DNA of 23,735 bases from Hyphomicrobiales bacterium. Its GTDB lineage: Bacteria > Pseudomonadota > Alphaproteobacteria > Rhizobiales > Beijerinckiaceae. The notes below the pieces were generated by a model. It ran no database searches. It had not been told where the DNA came from and worked only from the letters and a program-made list of their open reading frames with translations. The stretch lies in contig JAATEW010000161.1 in assembly GCA_015655535.1 (NCBI GenBank), positions 1 through 23,735 of the forward strand. The letters are read 5' to 3'. Made by a program: the position numbers and the translations under genes. Of this stretch, positions 1-6,803 are shown piece after piece (position 1 is the first letter of the stretch; each line of letters opens with the position of its first letter).

Positions 1-1332
1 GAAGGTCTGGCCCGCGTTCTCCACCGGCGGAAAGGGACTGGCGCTGGCGAAGATCGCCCGGCCTTGCGACCAGCGATAGGCTTCGTCGGCCGTGCATTCC
101 GAGCGGGAGGTAGGGTTGGAATAGGGGAAGATGATCGGCCGTTGGTTGATCTCGGCCATGGCCTCGATCACCTGCTGATTGAACAGTTTCGGCACGGTCG
201 AGACGCCGATGATGCCGGTCGGTCGCAGCGCCTTGATCGCCTCGACGAAATTCGACACCGGCGCGTGATCGAGTGCGAAAGGCTTCTGAAAATCGGCGAG
301 ATCGGTGCGCGAGGTCACCATCAGCCCGTTGATGTCGAAAAGCGCATTGCGCCCGCGCGCCTGTTTGATATCCACACCTTCGAGCGCCATGGCCTCGCTG
401 ATCAGCTCCGCGATGCCGGTCGCGGCCGATCCGCCGCCCAGAAACAAAAACCGCTGATCGGCGAGCTTTTGGCCCGAAATGCTCAGCGCTCCAAAAATGC
501 CGGCAAGCGCGACCGCCGCCGTGCCCTGGATATCGTCATTATAAGTGCAGATCTTGTCGCGATAGCGCTCCAGGATCGGCACGGCGTTGATATTGGCGAA
601 ATCCTCCCATTGGATGCAGCATTTCGGATAAAGCGCCTGCACCGCCTCGACGAATTCGTCGATGAAGGCGTCGTAGTCCGTGCCACGCACGCGATGCTGT
701 TCGAGGCCGAGATAGAGCGGATCGTCGAGCAGGGCCTGATTATTGGTGCCGACATCGAGCGTGACGGGTAAGCAATATTGCGGCGGCACTCCGGCGCACG
801 CCGTGTAAAGCGCAAGCTTGCCGATCGGAATGCCCGCGCCGCCGACGCCCTGATCGCCGAGGCCGAGAATGCGCTCGCCATCGGTGACAACGATGAAGCG
901 AACATCTTTCTGCGGCCAATTGCTCAGGATCTCGCGCAAGCGGCCGCGCGCACTGATCGGCAGATACATGCCGCGCGACGCCCTGAAAATATGATCGAAT
1001 TTCTGGCAGGCTTCGCCCACGGTCGGCGTATAGACAAGCGGCATGAAACTCGCGGGATCGGACATCAAGATCGCATAAAACAAAGTCTCGTTGCGCGATT
1101 GGAGATCGGACAGGAACAGATATTTCTGCAGATCATTGTCGAGATTGCTCAGCTCTTCGTGCGCGCGTGCGATCTGGATCGCGAGGGGCGCGACGCGTGG
1201 CGGCAGCAGACCTTCAAGGTGATGCGCGCGGCGTTCGGCTTCGGTAAAAGCGGTGCCCTTGTTCAAATGCGGATCATGCAGAAGCTCGTAGCCGCCGGCG
1301 GGAGTTTGCAACGCGGGTGCGGGAATAGACAT
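1..1332 (-). CDS. NAD-dependent malic enzyme (3' end cut by window edge)
   Basis: Oxidative decarboxylation of malate to pyruvate, cytoplasmic. I translated 444 codons from the ATG at 1332; the frame is open to the window edge, so about 100 C-terminal residues of a usual 540-565 are missing. The long-form (SfcA/MaeA-like) malic enzyme signature is clear. The catalytic tyrosine lies in FMPLVYTPTVGEACQ (Tyr about 101), the catalytic lysine in GIPIGKLALYTACAG (Lys about 172), NNQALLDDPLYLGL lies around residues 197-210, and a Rossmann GGGSAATGIAELI lies in the second domain. The start is supported by an AAAGGA Shine-Dalgarno a few bases upstream. Cofactor (NAD versus NADP) is inferred from the family form, not proven. 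It is the outermost gene and is separated from poxB by 382 bp. Confidence 0.93.
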   Translation of the reverse strand, partial: MSIPAPALQTPAGGYELLHDPHLNKGTAFTEAERRAHHLEGLLPPRVAPLAIQIARAHEELSNLDNDLQKYLFLSDLQSRNETLFYAILMSDPASFMPLVYTPTVGEACQKFDHIFRASRGMYLPISARGRLREILSNWPQKDVRFIVVTDGERILGLGDQGVGGAGIPIGKLALYTACAGVPPQYCLPVTLDVGTNNQALLDDPLYLGLEQHRVRGTDYDAFIDEFVEAVQALYPKCCIQWEDFANINAVPILERYRDKICTYNDDIQGTAAVALAGIFGALSISGQKLADQRFLFLGGGSAATGIAELISEAMALEGVDIKQARGRNALFDINGLMVTSRTDLADFQKPFALDHAPVSNFVEAIKALRPTGIIGVSTVPKLFNQQVIEAMAEINQRPIIFPYSNPTSRSECTADEAYRWSQGRAIFASASPFPPVENAGQTF

Positions 1333-1408
1333 GCGGTGATCCTTTTTGAATAGGGAGATTGAGCGCACCTTGTCGAAATGGTCTAGACCTGATTACCCGT
1401 GGCTTAAA

Positions 1409-1499
1409 ACCCTCATCTTGATCAGGAGGGTCCACCCATTTCGGGCTTGCCCGAAACGCGCAATTTATAATGTCTAAAGTCGTGCAAACACGACTTTAG
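1409..1499. repeat. Cluster of three hairpins, the last an 11-bp perfect stem
   Basis: Three successive inverted repeats are visible. ACCCTC at 1409-1414 pairs with GAGGGT at 1426-1431. TTTCGGG at 1439-1445 pairs with CCCGAAA at 1450-1456 around a 4-nt loop. CTAAAGTCGTG at 1474-1484 pairs perfectly with CACGACTTTAG at 1489-1499 around the loop CAAA. The last has no T-run on either side, so it is not a textbook intrinsic terminator. It may be a dispersed repeat or a structured leader of the malic enzyme mRNA. Confidence 0.6.
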
Positions 1500-1552
1500 T
1501 GGACCCGTCTCGAGGGATCGAGTGTTTTCGGACTATAGAAATAATGCCGATT

Positions 1553-1589
1553 CCTCGTCCTTCGAGACGCGAACTCTTCGGGATGAGGG
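1553..1589. repeat. REP-like palindrome, copy 1
   Basis: It begins with CCTCGTCCTTCGAGACGC and ends with TTCGGGATGAGGG. The same architecture (a CCTTCGAGACG-like half and a CCTGAGGATGAGG-like half) recurs at 4342-4388, 4421-4462 and 22737-22786, which shows a dispersed intergenic element. Sequences of this kind are common extragenic palindromes in alphaproteobacterial genomes; that identification is from general knowledge. Confidence 0.6.
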
Positions 1590-1714
1590 ATCAACCGGTG
1601 AGGCCGGGACCTCAAGCCGGAGTGGCGACATAGGGTTTCACCATCTTCGCCGGAGCGACGATTTTGCAGGCGCATCTTCACCGGCGGCTCAATCGCGTCC
1701 CCCGCACGGAATAA

Positions 1715-3445
1715 TCAGCGCCAGAGATTGGTGCGCGCGAGTTCGAGCACTTCGTCGACCTTGCCGCCTATCACCGCCTTCAGCGTATAGAGCGTGAAGC
1801 CCTTCGCCATTTCGGTCGTGATCTTCGGCGGGATCGCAAGCTCCTGCCGGTTCACCACGGCATCGACGAGCACCGGCCCATTATGCGCGAGCGCCGCCTT
1901 GATGCCGGGTTCGACCTCGCCCGCATCCTCGATCCTGATGCCCTTGATGCCGGCGGCTTCCGCCATGGCAGCGAAATTCGGATTCTTGAACCCGGTGCCG
2001 AAATCGAGAAAGCCCGTCGATTTCTGCTCAAGCTCGACGAAGCCCAAAGTGCCATTGTTGAAGACGACGACCTTCACCGGCAGGCCGAGTTGCGCGAGGC
2101 TCAGAAAATCGCCCATCAGCATGGTGAAGCCGCCATCGCCCGAGAGCGAGATGACCTGGCGGTTCGGAAAGGCCGCTTGCGCCCCAATCGCCTGCGCCAT
2201 CGCATTGGCCATGGAGCCGTGCCAGAAGGAACCGATCAGCCGCCGGGCGCCGTTCATGGCGAGATACCGCGCCGCCCAGACGGTCGGCAGTCCGACATCG
2301 CAGGTGAAGATCGCATCCACGCTGGCAAAATCGCTGATCGCCTTGGCGACCTGCTGCGGATGCACGAGCCGCTTGCCCGCCACGCCTTTGGCCAATTCAT
2401 CGAGGCCTTCGCGCGCCTTTTTATAATGCCCGACGGCTTGATCGAGAAATTTACGGTCTTTCTTTTCGCTGAGCAGCGGCAAAAGCGCATCGAGCGTCGC
2501 GCCCACCTCCCCGACGAGCCCAAGATCGATCGGCGCACGCTTGCCGAGTTGTTCCGGTCTGATGTCGACCTGCGCAATCTTGGCCGTGCCTTGCGGATAG
2601 AATTGGCGATAGGGAAAATCCGTGCCAAGCATCAAGAGAGCATCACAATCGTTCATCGCGAAAAAGCCGGACGAAAAGCCGATGAGCCCCGTCATCCCGA
2701 CATCATAGGGATTGTCCCATTCCACATGCTCCTTGCCTTTGAGCGCATGAACCATGGGCGACTTGAGTTTCTCGCCCAAGGCCAGGAGTTGACCATGCGC
2801 GCCTTCGCATCCAGATCCGCACAGCAGCGTGACGCGGGCTGCGCCATTCAGAAGATCCGCCAGCGTTTTCAGCCCGGCTTCTTTCGGCACGACGACGGGT
2901 GCTGATGGAACGAGGCTCGCGAAGGTCGGCGCCGGCGTATCTTGTGCCTCCTTCAGCGCCACGTCGCCGGGAATGACGATAACCGCGACGCCGCGATTGC
3001 CGACCGCTTCGCGGATCGCGATTTCGGCGACGCGCGGCATCTGGCTCGGGCTTGAGATCAGCTCGCAATAATGGCTGCATTCCTTGAAGAGGTTTTCGGG
3101 ATGCGTCTCCTGGAAATAGCCGGAGCCGATCTCGGACGAAGGAATATGCGCGGCGATCGCCAGCACCGGCACGCGCGATCTGTGGCAATCGAAGAGGCCA
3201 TTGATAAGATGGAGATTGCCCGGACCGCAGCTCCCCGCGCAGACGGCAAGCGACCCGGTGAGATGGGCCTCGGCGCTCGCCGCGAAAGCCGCGACCTCCT
3301 CATGACGGACATGCACCCACTGGATCTTGCCCTGGCGGCGGATGGCGTCCGTGAAACCGTTCAGACTGTCGCCAACGACACCGTAAATGCGTTTGACACC
3401 GGCTGTCGCGAGGACTTCGGCAAATTGATCGGCAACCGTCTTCAT
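1715..3445 (-). CDS. poxB: Pyruvate dehydrogenase (quinone) / pyruvate oxidase, PoxB type
   Basis: Thiamine-diphosphate and FAD flavoenzyme that decarboxylates pyruvate to acetate and CO2 and passes electrons to membrane quinone. The 576-residue product matches the E. coli PoxB length (572). It carries near-identical family stretches such as RHEEVAAFAASAEAHL with the catalytic Glu near residue 50, AVCAGSCGPGNLHLINGLFD, and ECSHYCELISSP. The TPP/Mg motif runs from SGDGGF (about 435) to VVFNNGTLG (about 462). I chose the ATG at 3445 because GTAAGGAGCAGGAG lies directly upstream and the protein then starts MKTVADQF, as in the family. The frame extends further upstream but without homologous sequence. 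It is transcribed away from cobO and has a 15-bp dyad upstream (3532-3546). Confidence 0.93.
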   Translation of the reverse strand: MKTVADQFAEVLATAGVKRIYGVVGDSLNGFTDAIRRQGKIQWVHVRHEEVAAFAASAEAHLTGSLAVCAGSCGPGNLHLINGLFDCHRSRVPVLAIAAHIPSSEIGSGYFQETHPENLFKECSHYCELISSPSQMPRVAEIAIREAVGNRGVAVIVIPGDVALKEAQDTPAPTFASLVPSAPVVVPKEAGLKTLADLLNGAARVTLLCGSGCEGAHGQLLALGEKLKSPMVHALKGKEHVEWDNPYDVGMTGLIGFSSGFFAMNDCDALLMLGTDFPYRQFYPQGTAKIAQVDIRPEQLGKRAPIDLGLVGEVGATLDALLPLLSEKKDRKFLDQAVGHYKKAREGLDELAKGVAGKRLVHPQQVAKAISDFASVDAIFTCDVGLPTVWAARYLAMNGARRLIGSFWHGSMANAMAQAIGAQAAFPNRQVISLSGDGGFTMLMGDFLSLAQLGLPVKVVVFNNGTLGFVELEQKSTGFLDFGTGFKNPNFAAMAEAAGIKGIRIEDAGEVEPGIKAALAHNGPVLVDAVVNRQELAIPPKITTEMAKGFTLYTLKAVIGGKVDEVLELARTNLWR

Positions 3446-3531
3446 ACTCCTGCTCCTTACGTGTTCCAGCGCCCCCGGCGCGGCTGAGAAGGAAATAGCG
3501 CACCGATCGGCAATGCGAAGGCTCAGCCATT

Positions 3532-3546
3532 GCCTTAACTTAAGGC
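3532..3546. promoter_or_regulatory. Perfect dyad upstream of poxB (operator candidate)
   Basis: GCCTTAA, a single C, then TTAAGGC form a perfect 7-bp dyad in the 276-bp divergent poxB-cobO spacer, 87 bp upstream of the poxB start codon. A second small dyad, AATAG-G-CTATT, lies at 3576-3586. The size and position fit an operator, but no regulator is encoded next to it, so its role is inferred. Confidence 0.35.
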
Positions 3547-3689
3547 GATCAGGCCTCGACTCGCGATCCGGCCAAAATAGGCTATTAGATGGCCGCCGCA
3601 CCTGCCATACCCTGGCGGAAAACGCCCTGCTTCGAATGTGCTAGACATCGGCGGCCAAGCGTCGCCGAGCACAAGCACCGCCGCGCGCA

Positions 3690-3721
3690 AATTTACGTGA
3701 GCCCCAATTTACGTGAGCCCC
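3690..3721 (+). repeat. 16-bp perfect tandem duplication abutting the cobO start
   Basis: AATTTACGTGAGCCCC occurs twice back to back, at 3690-3705 and 3706-3721, and the cobO ATG starts at 3722. Each copy contains a GTG. The second (3713) is in frame with cobO and would add three residues; the first is out of frame. No purine-rich Shine-Dalgarno is seen in the unit, so the duplication may affect start choice or initiation. Confidence 0.85.
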
Positions 3722-4333
3722 ATGACCGACAGCGACGCCGACGCCTATCACAAAGAAAAAATGCAAAAGCGCAAGGCATTGCAGGATGCCAAGGTCGCGT
3801 CGAAGACGATCGCGGAGAAGGGCCTGCTCATCGTCAATACCGGCACCGGCAAAGGCAAGTCGACGGCGGCCTTCGGGCTTGTTCTGCGCGCATTAGGGCA
3901 CGGGTTTCACGTCGGCATCGTGCAATTCATCAAAGGCGCTTGGGAGACCGGGGAGCGCAACGCCTTGGCGCGCTTTCCAGATCTCATCTCCTGGCACACG
4001 ATGGGCGAAGGTTTCACCTGGGAGACGCAGGATTGCGCCCGCGATGTCGCGGCGGCGCAAAAGGCTTGGGCCAAGGCGCGCGAGTTGATGGAGGACCACA
4101 CCATCCGCCTTCTCGTCCTCGACGAATTGAACATCGCGCTGCGCTACGATTATCTGCCCCTGGCCGATGTCTTCGCCGCGCTCGAAGCACGGCGGCCGGA
4201 TCTGCATGTCATCGTCACCGGCCGCAATGCGAAGCCGGAGCTTGTTGCGATAGCCGATCTCGTGACCGAGATGAGCCTCGTCAAACATCATTTTCAGGCG
4301 GGCGTGAAGGCACAGGCCGGAATCGAGTTTTGA
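3722..4333 (+). CDS. cobO: Cob(I)yrinic acid a,c-diamide adenosyltransferase (CobO/BtuR family)
   Basis: Transfers the adenosyl group of ATP to the cobalt of reduced corrinoids late in cobalamin synthesis and in salvage. The 203-residue product has the P-loop NTGTGKGKSTAAFG at about 39-52, the family stretch VQFIKGAWETGE near 70-81, the DELNIALRYDYL segment near 133-144, and ends in the usual IEF. The length fits the CobO/BtuR family. The start is the ATG at 3722; an in-frame GTG nine bases earlier is possible, and neither has a clear Shine-Dalgarno. It is not obviously under the riboswitch, which lies downstream; it probably has its own promoter in the poxB-cobO spacer. REP elements follow directly after its stop. 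Confidence 0.95.
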   Translation: MTDSDADAYHKEKMQKRKALQDAKVASKTIAEKGLLIVNTGTGKGKSTAAFGLVLRALGHGFHVGIVQFIKGAWETGERNALARFPDLISWHTMGEGFTWETQDCARDVAAAQKAWAKARELMEDHTIRLLVLDELNIALRYDYLPLADVFAALEARRPDLHVIVTGRNAKPELVAIADLVTEMSLVKHHFQAGVKAQAGIEF

Positions 4334-4341
4334 GCGGATTG

Positions 4342-4462
4342 CCCTCACCCTGAGGAAGGTCCGCAGGACCTGTCTCGAAGGGCGAGGGTAATAACGAAGC
4401 ATCCATTCAGACGCACCCCGATCCTTCGAGGCCCGCTTCGCTCGCACCTCAGGATGAGGGTG
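4342..4462. repeat. Inverted pair of REP-like palindromes (copies 2 and 3)
   Basis: Copy 2 spans about 4342-4388 (CCCTCACCCTGAGGAAGG to CTCGAAGGGCGAGGG). Copy 3 spans about 4421-4462 in the opposite orientation (ATCCTTCGAGGCCC to CCTCAGGATGAGGGTG). They are about 30 bp apart, like a BIME-type REP pair. The pair begins 9 bp after the cobO stop and precedes the riboswitch promoter, so it could act as a transcription or mRNA-stability boundary. There is no protein-coding signal here. Confidence 0.7.
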
Positions 4463-4480
4463 CCCCTGGATCTCCCAAGA

Positions 4481-4509
4481 TTGACTTCCACGGCGCCCGC
4501 GCCCACAAT
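4481..4509 (+). promoter_or_regulatory. Sigma-70-like promoter of the riboswitch-cbtB operon
   Basis: TTGACT (4481-4486, five of six matches to the -35 consensus) is followed after exactly 17 bp by CACAAT (4504-4509, four of six to the -10 consensus). Transcription would start near 4516, immediately before the first conserved elements of the B12 riboswitch. The position fits what a riboswitch leader needs. Confidence 0.6.
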
Positions 4510-4519
4510 TCAATCATGT

Positions 4520-4700
4520 GATGGTCCTTCATTCAGAAGGTGAAAAGGGAATGCGGCCGGATCGGTCCTATGACCGATCCGGGCAATCCGCAGCTGCCCC
4601 CGCAACTGTGAACGGGAAGTCAAATACGAAAGCCACTGGTCTTACGAGACTGGGAAGGTCGTATGCGGCGTCGATCCGTGAGCCAGGAGACCTGCCATCG
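4520..4700 (+). ncRNA. Adenosylcobalamin (B12) riboswitch
   Basis: The conserved landmarks of the cobalamin riboswitch are all present in order. GGTGAAAAGGGAATGCGG lies near 4539-4556, then GCTGCCCCCGCAACTGTGA near 4593-4611, then a GCCACTGG and TGGGAAGG pair, and the B12 box AGCCAGGAGACCTGCC at 4681-4696. Boundaries are approximate. The aptamer is followed after about 40 nt by the Shine-Dalgarno ACGGAGGA (about 4735-4742) and the cbtB ATG at 4747. No intrinsic terminator with a T-run is visible in between, so control of translation initiation is the likelier mechanism. It should repress cobalt uptake and the downstream cob operon when cobalamin is abundant. Confidence 0.95.
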
Positions 4701-4746
4701 AACCCTATAACCCTGAGACTGCCGGTGGGGCGGTACGGAGGATCTT

Positions 4747-4944
4747 ATGAACACCCAAAATCAAAGCCTGGATCAAACCCTCGTCGCCGCGGCGCCCGCC
4801 GCCCGCATCGAAGTTTTGAAAGCCGCCCTCGCAGCTTTTATCGTCGGCAGCGCGCTCGTCTATGCCATGGGCTTCGCGCATCCGAGCCTTCTCCACAATG
4901 CGGCGCATGATTGGCGCCACGGCATGAATTTCCCCTGCCACTAG
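4747..4944 (+). CDS. cbtB: Cobalt transporter subunit CbtB
   Basis: Small membrane partner of CbtA in a B12-regulated cobalt uptake system. The 65-residue product has one predicted membrane span (about 23-44, AALAAFIVGSALVYAMG) and a histidine-rich tail with five histidines in the last 25 residues, ending in CH, which is the CbtB pattern. The start is supported by ACGGAGGA a few bases upstream. It is the first gene after the riboswitch and is followed by cbtA after 64 bp that contain a palindromic element. Function is assigned from family, size, tail and context. Confidence 0.88.
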   Translation: MNTQNQSLDQTLVAAAPAARIEVLKAALAAFIVGSALVYAMGFAHPSLLHNAAHDWRHGMNFPCH

Positions 4945-4992
4945 AGCATGATCCCGAAAAGTCGACAGGCTTTTCGGACAAAGTCATGCGTC
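4944..4992. repeat. 49-bp palindromic element between cbtB and cbtA
   Basis: GAGCATGATCCCGAAAAG opens the element and CTTTTCGGACAAAGTCATGC follows after an 8-nt loop. CCGAAAAG (4954-4961) pairs with CTTTTCGG (4970-4977), and GCATGA pairs with TCATGC outside. Its first base is the last base of the cbtB stop codon. The reverse complement of 17089-17137 inside cobB has the same length and plan, GAGC..GAT..GAAAAGT..TTTTC. It lies inside an operon and would form a hairpin in the mRNA between the two transporter genes. Confidence 0.7.
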
Positions 4993-5008
4993 GAAACCTG
5001 AGGGGCTC

Positions 5009-5749
5009 ATGCTGAAGCGCGTTTTTTCCACCGGCTTGCTGGCCGGCCTCGTCGCAGGCCTGGCGCTTGCCATTCTGCAACATTTCGTCACCGTGCCCCT
5101 CATCCTGGCGGCCGAGGTCTATGAGACAGCGGCGGAAGCCGCGGCGACACCGGCGGCGCATGATCACGGCGCTGGCGCTGGCGATCATCACGATCATGCC
5201 GCCGCGCCGGACCAGCCTAAAGAATGGTCGCCGGCCGACGGGCTCGAACGCACGCTCTCGACCTCCGTCGCGACCATCGTCACCGCCATCGGCTTCGCGC
5301 TGATTCTGCTCGCCGCCATGCTGCTCGCGGGCGAAGAGATCACGCCCATGCGCGCTTTGGCCTGGGCGGCCTGCGGCTTCGCGGCAACAGGGCTTGCGAC
5401 AGGATTGGGCCTTGCGCCGGAATTGCCGGGCAGCGCGGGCGCGGCGCTCGAGCAGCGGCAGATCTGGTGGATCGCGACGGCCTTCGCGACGGCCCTGGGA
5501 CTCTATCTCATGTTCCGCGCGACGCCTCTATGGGCGCGGCTCGGCGGCCTCGTTTTATTGCTTTTGCCGCATGCGATCGGCGCGCCGCATCCACATAGCT
5601 ACATCAGCACGGCGCCGGCCGAACTCGCGGCGCAATTCACCGCCTCGTCGCTTGTCGTCCATGCCGCGCTTTGGGTGATCGTCGGCGTGAGCGTCGGATA
5701 TTTCTGGATGCGCATGGCCGCGCCTATTGAGGCGGGCACGAGCCGATGA
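5009..5749 (+). CDS. cbtA: Cobalt transporter subunit CbtA
   Basis: Integral membrane protein of the CbtAB cobalt uptake system. The 246-residue product begins with a membrane span (about 7-33), then has a histidine-rich loop HDHGAGAGDHHDHAA (about 51-65) likely to bind Co2+. Further hydrophobic spans lie near 89-112, 117-140, 150-170, 174-192 and 215-236, giving about six in all. An AGGGG sequence precedes the ATG at 5009. The stop overlaps the cobW start by four bases (ATGA), so the two are translationally coupled. Transport direction and metal are inferred from the family and the upstream riboswitch. Confidence 0.9.
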   Translation: MLKRVFSTGLLAGLVAGLALAILQHFVTVPLILAAEVYETAAEAAATPAAHDHGAGAGDHHDHAAAPDQPKEWSPADGLERTLSTSVATIVTAIGFALILLAAMLLAGEEITPMRALAWAACGFAATGLATGLGLAPELPGSAGAALEQRQIWWIATAFATALGLYLMFRATPLWARLGGLVLLLLPHAIGAPHPHSYISTAPAELAAQFTASSLVVHAALWVIVGVSVGYFWMRMAAPIEAGTSR

Positions 5750-6780
5750 ACACATTTTCCAAAATTCCCGTCACCATCGTCACGGGCTTTCTCGGCGCCG
5801 GCAAGACGACGCTCATCCGCCATGTGCTCGAACATGCGAAGGGCCGCAGGCTCGCGCTCATCGTCAACGAGTTCGGCGACATCGGCGTCGATGGCGAGAT
5901 TTTGCGCGCCTGCGGAATCGAAAGCTGTTCGGAAGAAAATATCGTCGAACTCGCCAATGGCTGCCTCTGCTGCACCGTGGCAGATGATTTTCTGCCGGCG
6001 ATCGAAGCGGTCATTTCGCATGAGAAACGGCCTGAGCACATTATCGTCGAGACGAGCGGGCTCGCGCTGCCAAAGCCTCTGGTCAAGGCCTTCGACTGGC
6101 CGAGCGTGCGGGCGCGTCTGACGGTCGATGGAGTCATTGCCGTCGTCGACGGCGCTGCCGTCGCCGGCGGACGCTTCGCCGATAATCCCGATGCCGTGCT
6201 GGCGCAGCGCGCCGCCGATCAAGCAGTCGATCACGATAACCCGCTCGAAGAAGTTTACGAAGATCAATTGCTCTGTGCCGATCTCGTCGTCTTGAACAAG
6301 TCCGATCTTTTGGATGAAGTCGCGCTGGCGAAAGTCCTGGCCGAGATCACGGCGAGCCTGCCGCGCGCGGTCAAGATCGTGCCGACGCGCGACGGCGCGA
6401 TCGATCCCGCGGTTCTGCTCGGCCTCATGGCGGCGGCCGAGGACGATCTCGCCAATCGGCCCTCGCATCACGATGCGGAAACAGAACACGACCATGACGA
6501 TTTCGATTCTTTCGTCGTCGATATAGGCCCGACGCGCGATCCAGCCGCTCTGCTGGCGCAGCTCCAGACGGTCGTCGCGGCACATGATATTTTGCGCATC
6601 AAGGGCTTTGTCGAGGTCGTGGGCAAGCCCATGCGGCTTCTCGTGCAAGGCGTCGGCGCACGCTTTCGCTCGCATTTCGATCGTGCCTGGGCGCAGGGCG
6701 AAGACCGCCGCAGCCGCCTCGTCGTCATCGGCGAAAAAGGCCTCGACCGCGCCGCGATTTTGCACGCACTCACCGTCTAA
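5746..6780 (+). CDS. cobW: CobW family metallochaperone GTPase
   Basis: G3E-family P-loop GTPase thought to handle or deliver cobalt for corrin synthesis. The 344-residue product has the Walker A GFLGAGKTT at 14-22, NEFGDIGVDG at 41-50, the metal-binding CxCC motif in NGCLCCTV (Cys73, Cys75, Cys76), the G-motif LNKSDLLDE near 183-191, a histidine/acid-rich stretch HHDAETEHDHDD near 241-252, and a C-terminal CobW domain. It overlaps cbtA by ATGA and precedes cobN by 23 bp. Placement between the transporter and the chelatase subunit fits a role in cobalt delivery. Confidence 0.95.
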   Translation: MNTFSKIPVTIVTGFLGAGKTTLIRHVLEHAKGRRLALIVNEFGDIGVDGEILRACGIESCSEENIVELANGCLCCTVADDFLPAIEAVISHEKRPEHIIVETSGLALPKPLVKAFDWPSVRARLTVDGVIAVVDGAAVAGGRFADNPDAVLAQRAADQAVDHDNPLEEVYEDQLLCADLVVLNKSDLLDEVALAKVLAEITASLPRAVKIVPTRDGAIDPAVLLGLMAAAEDDLANRPSHHDAETEHDHDDFDSFVVDIGPTRDPAALLAQLQTVVAAHDILRIKGFVEVVGKPMRLLVQGVGARFRSHFDRAWAQGEDRRSRLVVIGEKGLDRAAILHALTV

Positions 6781-6803
6781 GCTGAAAGGACCGGGACCCG
6801 GCG

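Larger units (their letters stand above)
1333..1714. other. Intergenic region between malic enzyme and poxB
   Basis: These 382 bases hold no convincing gene. They contain the leader of the malic enzyme gene (read on the minus strand), three hairpins at 1409-1499, and one REP-like palindrome at 1553-1589. The stretch from 1590 to 1714 lies downstream of poxB; I see no hairpin followed by a T-run that would be a clear terminator. Short open frames here have no recognisable protein features. Confidence 0.6.

Noticed and set aside
3446..3721. Possible second B12 riboswitch upstream of cobO
   Set aside because: No B12 box (AGCCAGGAGACCTGCC-like) or GCAACTG-type core is present in this spacer.
4518..4910. 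An open frame of about 130 codons running through the riboswitch into cbtB
   Set aside because: It covers the whole conserved B12 aptamer and overlaps cbtB in another frame; the composition is arginine/proline-rich and shows no protein family features.
5599..6765. Long antisense open frame (about 388 codons) opposite cbtA and cobW
   Set aside because: High-GC codon bias on the real strand keeps antisense frames open; the sequence is Arg/Asp/Ala-rich and has no domain, while cobW on the plus strand is unmistakable.
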